Below, in pieces: positions 54,145-56,729 of a DNA stretch of 56,729 bases (its first letter is position 1; each line of letters opens with the position of its first letter). The notes below the pieces were generated by a model. The model was not told the origin of the DNA. It saw only the letters and a list, made by a program, of their open reading frames with translations, and did not search any database. The position numbers and the translations under genes were made by a program. The stretch spans positions 1 to 56,729 of the forward strand of contig JAFUZJ010000037.1 of NCBI GenBank assembly GCA_017476665.1, read 5' to 3'. Origin of the DNA: Lachnospiraceae bacterium (GTDB taxonomy: Bacteria; Bacillota; Clostridia; Lachnospirales; Lachnospiraceae).

Positions 54145-54414
54145 ATGGGACTGTTTGGCAATTTATTTAAAAGTGAATTTGAAAAGTGGGTTGAAGGTGC
54201 TTCGCATGAGGAGTTGTCAGATGCATATGAGGATGAAAGGCAACAATGGATAAAAGATGGATTTAACGGTGGTACAGGAGAAAAGACTGCGAAAATGAAC
54301 AGGCTAAATGAGGAAATCAACAAGCATGTAGAGGAAGAATGGGAGAATAATCCTAAGCGTAACAGAGATCCGAATTACCGATGGACAGATGCAAACAGAT
54401 GGGATAAGGATTAG
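54145..54414 (+). CDS. Small acidic helical protein of unknown function
   Basis: An 89-residue protein starting MGLFGNLFKSEFEKWVEG, rich in Glu, Asn and Trp, with a probable helix-turn-helix-like hairpin at 15-60 and a charged tail (NPKRNRDPNYRW). RBS AGAGGGTAAAGG. It is the last cargo gene before attR. I have an impression of similar short proteins in mobile elements of gut Clostridia but know no function. Confidence 0.6.
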   Translation: MGLFGNLFKSEFEKWVEGASHEELSDAYEDERQQWIKDGFNGGTGEKTAKMNRLNEEINKHVEEEWENNPKRNRDPNYRWTDANRWDKD

Positions 54415-54473
54415 ATATTGCGAATTTGAGTAAAGATACACACAATAGCCTTTCGTGTGTACTTTTACTTGAA

Positions 54474-54707
54474 TGTGTATCACGCCACAGTGTTATGGCA
54501 CCTGTGTTACATTAAAAACCGGAACACGGTGTTCTCTGATACATAAAACCATGTATCACACCCTCCAAAATATGTATCACAATTTGTACAATCTGAAAAA
54601 TATGTATCACACTCTAAAATTTTGTAAAAAATGCCGATTTACATTGTTTTTCGTCCATGCTATGTTATGGCTATGGTGGACGAAAAAGCGTGATACGTTT
54701 TTGATAC
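54474..54707. repeat. Putative integrase arm-type sites, right end
   Basis: TGTATCAC or its reverse complement GTGATACA recurs: 54476-54483, 54537-54544 (partial), 54552-54559, 54573-54580, 54603-54610, then GTGATAC (54690-54696) and TGATAC (54702-54707). A partial site, GATACAC, lies at 54435-54441. The last pair matches the left-end pair at 28187-28207. Confidence 0.65.
54647..54687. repeat. Perfect 11-bp inverted repeat near attR
   Basis: TTTTTCGTCCA and TGGACGAAAAA flank a 19-bp loop. It could be a bidirectional terminator insulating the island's right end. Confidence 0.6.
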
Positions 54708-54809
54708 TTTCCCCCGGAAAAAGACTAAATAGTAGGTAAAATACCCATAATATGAGTCAAAAAACGGCAAAAACCGTAACAATTAAGTTTCTAAATAAGC
54801 AAAATCAGA

Positions 54810-54865
54810 CCGTGAGGGTGGTAGAACCGTTGGTTCCGGAAGAGTTGCTACGATCATCGAGTAAT
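54810..54865 (+). repeat. attR: second copy of the tuf 3' end
   Basis: 56 bp identical to 27995-28050. The only tuf sequence here is this fragment; it has no start codon and is not expressed as a protein. Confidence 0.92.
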
Positions 54866-54897
54866 TTCGTTTGATAGTTCAAAAAACTAATAATTAC

Positions 54898-54930
54898 AAG
54901 GGTTTCAGAGATTTCTCTGGAACCCTTTTT
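54898..54930 (+). terminator. Probable original tuf terminator, displaced by the island
   Basis: AAGGGTTTCAGAGA pairs with TCTCTGGAACCCTT around a 2-nt loop, followed by a T run. It lies 32 bp after attR, where the native tuf terminator would have been before insertion. Confidence 0.75.
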
Positions 54931-55415
54931 GTATGCGCGCCATGGGCGCGCTCTAACGGGTGGAAGTCCCGAGCACACCCAGGTAGTGGGAAGTGCATAG
55001 CTGAACAACAAGGGTGTCCACCGTGAGGTGGAATCTGAAAGAAGTTGTAAGCAAAACTCTGATCCGACGGACAGAAATCACATATAAGGCGAGGCTCCGA
55101 GAGATAAGCTGGCAAAAGGCAGTGAAGTCTGATAACTACCACTTTTGTAGGAACAACGTAAATGTGGCGGATAGATGGAGGGAAAGAGCGTGCACCTTAT
55201 GCGCGGAGGTCTCACAGGCGGTACCATTAGCCGTAGTAACAACGAACTGTGAGAAGTCAGCAGAGGCCATAGTAGTGAGGAAATTCCTGTAATGGGAATG
55301 GAGCGAAGGGCTGAACAATCAATCAGTTGAAGTACGTTCCACTTCGTAGCCGAAGCAACGTCTGTCGATAACTTCAAAGGCGGCAAAGGCAAAAGGGGCA
55401 GAAAGGAAACAGCGC

Positions 55416-56696
55416 ATGGACACAAGTAGTCTCATGGAGCAGATACTAATCAAAGATAACCTCAACGCTGCATATCTGCAAGTCGTAAGGAACAAAGGAG
55501 CGGCAGGCGTCGACGGCATGACCGTAGAAGAACTTGGCGATTACCTTTCGGAAAACGGCGAAAGCATTAAGGAACAGCTGCGGACGAGGAAATATAAGCC
55601 GCAGCCAGTCCGCAGGGTAGAGATACCCAAACCTGACGGCGGTGTAAGAAATCTTGGAGTGCCAACAGTAGTCGACCGCTTCGTTCAACAGGCGGTAGCA
55701 CAGGTACTCACTCCGATATTTGAGGAGCAGTTTCACGACCACAGCTACGGATTCAGACCTAACAGATGTGCACAGCAGGCAGTCCTTAAAGCACTGGAAA
55801 TGATGAACGACGGACATAGCTGGATAGTGGACATCGACCTTGCAAAGTTCTTTGACACGGTTGACCATGACAAGCTGATGACAATCTTCGGACGGACGAT
55901 AAAGGACGGAGATGTTATCTCGGTGGTGAGGAAGTTCCTTGTCAGTGGGGTAATGATTGATGATGAGTACGAAGATACGATAGTCGGTACCCCACAGGGA
56001 GGAAACATATCGCCGCTGTTAGCGAATATCATGCTAAATGAATTGGACAAGGAACTAGAAGCAAGAGGGCTGGACTTCGTCCGATATGCAGATGACCTTA
56101 TTATAATGGTTGGAAGCAAACAAGCGGCAGAACGAGTGATGAAAAGCGTCACACGATTTATTGAGGAAAAGTTGGGGCTGAAAGTAAATGCCGAAAAGAG
56201 CAAGATTGACAAGCCGAAAGGTATCAAGTATCTCGGATTTGGATTTTACTTTGACTCATTTGCTAAAGGATATAAAGCCAGACCACACCCTAAAGCAGTA
56301 GCAAAGTTCAAGGCGCAGATGAAGAAATTGACATGCAGGAGCTGGGGAGTGAGTAATGGCTATAAAGTGCAGAAACTCAACCAGTTAATCCGAGGATGGA
56401 TGAACTATTTCAAAATGGGAAGTATGAAAGGGCTGTGCGAGCGGTTAGACAGCAATATCAGATACCGTCTCAGAATGTGTATCTGGAAGCATTGGAAAAC
56501 CCCGGAGAACAGGGCAAAGAATCTGATAAAGCTAGGGATACCAGCATGGTCGGCGTGGAAAACTGCCTATCTGCATGGATACGCAAAACCTGCAAGAAGT
56601 TGGGATGTTCATCAAGCCATAAACAATAAGAGATTAGCCGAATTCGGACAAATCTCCATGTTAGACTACTACACTGCAAAGTGTGTTACTTGTTAA
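55416..56696 (+). CDS. ltrA: Group II intron reverse transcriptase/maturase
   Basis: A 426-residue intron-encoded protein. Reverse transcriptase blocks run from RKYKPQPVRRVEIPKPDG through GFRPNRCAQQA, DIDLAKFFDTVDH and TPQGGNISPLLANIMLNELD to the active site YADD (VRYADDLIIM). The maturase/GIIM domain follows (LIRGWMNYFKMG, RLRMCIWKHWK). No HNH endonuclease domain is present; the protein ends soon after the maturase domain. It splices its own intron and copies it into new sites. ATG 55416 after AGAAAGGAAACAG. Confidence 0.93.
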   Translation: MDTSSLMEQILIKDNLNAAYLQVVRNKGAAGVDGMTVEELGDYLSENGESIKEQLRTRKYKPQPVRRVEIPKPDGGVRNLGVPTVVDRFVQQAVAQVLTPIFEEQFHDHSYGFRPNRCAQQAVLKALEMMNDGHSWIVDIDLAKFFDTVDHDKLMTIFGRTIKDGDVISVVRKFLVSGVMIDDEYEDTIVGTPQGGNISPLLANIMLNELDKELEARGLDFVRYADDLIIMVGSKQAAERVMKSVTRFIEEKLGLKVNAEKSKIDKPKGIKYLGFGFYFDSFAKGYKARPHPKAVAKFKAQMKKLTCRSWGVSNGYKVQKLNQLIRGWMNYFKMGSMKGLCERLDSNIRYRLRMCIWKHWKTPENRAKNLIKLGIPAWSAWKTAYLHGYAKPARSWDVHQAINNKRLAEFGQISMLDYYTAKCVTC

Positions 56697-56702
56697 GTTG
56701 AT

Positions 56703-56729
56703 TGAACCGCCGTATACCGAACGGTACGT
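56703..56729 (+). other. Group II intron domain V, 5' part
   Basis: The segment from GAACCGCCGTATACCG to the window edge is the 5' arm and tetraloop-proximal part of a group II domain V hairpin; its 3' arm would lie beyond the window. Confidence 0.65.

Larger units (their letters stand above)
54415..54809. other. Right-end non-coding region with attachment-related repeats
   Basis: A gap of about 395 bp between the last cargo gene and attR with no convincing gene. It contains the arm-type repeats, a GAACACGGTGTTC dyad (54522-54534) and the hairpin at 54647-54687. Confidence 0.6.
28051..54865 (+). mobile_element. Integrative mobilizable element inserted in tuf
   Basis: A 26.8-kb AT-rich block lies between the two 56-bp copies of the tuf 3' end. 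It contains an XRE regulator, an Xis-like protein, a tyrosine integrase, an oriT-like region and a MobV-type relaxase. It has no type IV secretion, coupling-protein or replication-initiator gene that I can see. That makes it mobilizable rather than self-conjugative. Cargo: type I restriction-modification, an AbiE-type system, a cluster of unassigned genes and a MerR operon. A transposon and an IS66 element are nested inside. The integrase has a premature TGA, so current mobility is doubtful. Confidence 0.88.
54931..56729 (+). mobile_element. Group II intron, 3' end cut off by the window
   Basis: Structured non-coding RNA from about 54931, starting directly after the terminator T run, precedes the maturase gene. 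The final bases GAACCGCCGTATACCG plus the next few match the 5' half of a group II domain V. Insertion right behind a terminator and a maturase without endonuclease domain fit bacterial class C introns; the class is inferred. The 5' boundary is approximate. Confidence 0.75.

Noticed and set aside
28051-54865. Prophage origin of the island
   Set aside because: No capsid, portal, terminase, tail or lysis gene is visible; the relaxase and oriT-like site point to a mobilizable element.
55014-55292. Plus-strand frame of 92 residues inside the intron 5' region
   Set aside because: This stretch is structured intron RNA upstream of the maturase; the frame has no ribosome binding site and no protein-like pattern.

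Overview
The window comes from a Firmicute of the class Clostridia, most likely Lachnospiraceae. The gene order rpmG-secE-nusG-rplK-rplA, rplJ-rplL, rpoB-rpoC, rpsL-rpsG-fusA-tuf, the strong AGGAGG ribosome binding sites, the sigma-A promoters (TTGACA-17-TATAAT type) and the protein sequences fit that group. This assignment rests on sequence memory only.

Layout. (1) 1-4.5 kb: an operon that makes and probably activates 2-aminoethylphosphonate: AEP transaminase, PEP mutase fused to a cytidylyltransferase-like domain, a second nucleotidyltransferase, and phosphonopyruvate decarboxylase. (2) 4.6-10.7 kb: a small HTH regulator, an orphan FliD-like protein, a MocR-type regulator divergent from an SDR dehydrogenase, and a phenylacetate-CoA ligase/ACT-domain pair. 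(3) 10.8-28.05 kb: the transcription/translation core, with an L10 leader containing an attenuator hairpin, and rfbD between rpoC and rpsL.

(4) 28.05-54.87 kb: an AT-rich mobile island inserted at the 3' end of tuf. The last 56 bp of tuf (27995-28050) recur perfectly at 54810-54865, which defines attL and attR of a 26.8-kb integrative mobilizable element. It carries an XRE regulator, an Xis-like protein, a tyrosine integrase, an oriT-like region, a MobV-type relaxase and no conjugation machinery. The cargo is mostly defence: a type I restriction-modification locus with an extra half-size HsdS and an unfamiliar 249-aa protein between hsdM and hsdS; a YgjP-like zinc protease; an ADP-ribosyltransferase-like protein; a GNAT protein; a PD-(D/E)xK nuclease-like protein; an AbiE-type toxin-antitoxin pair; and a MerR operon. 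Two younger insertions lie inside: a three-gene Mu/Tn552-like transposon with a TTCAGA duplication (28779-32055), and a complete IS66-family element with an 8-bp duplication (47938-50604). The integrase and the MerR regulator are each broken by one in-frame TGA where arginine is expected. In the integrase this is the first catalytic arginine.

(5) 54.87-56.73 kb: what looks like the original tuf terminator, displaced by the island, followed directly by a group II intron with its maturase. The window ends inside intron domain V.

Most interesting points: the tuf integration site with integrase arm-type repeats at both ends, the paired CGA-to-TGA lesions, the unassigned gene set at 45.0-47.9 kb, and a structured intergenic RNA at 52641-52774.
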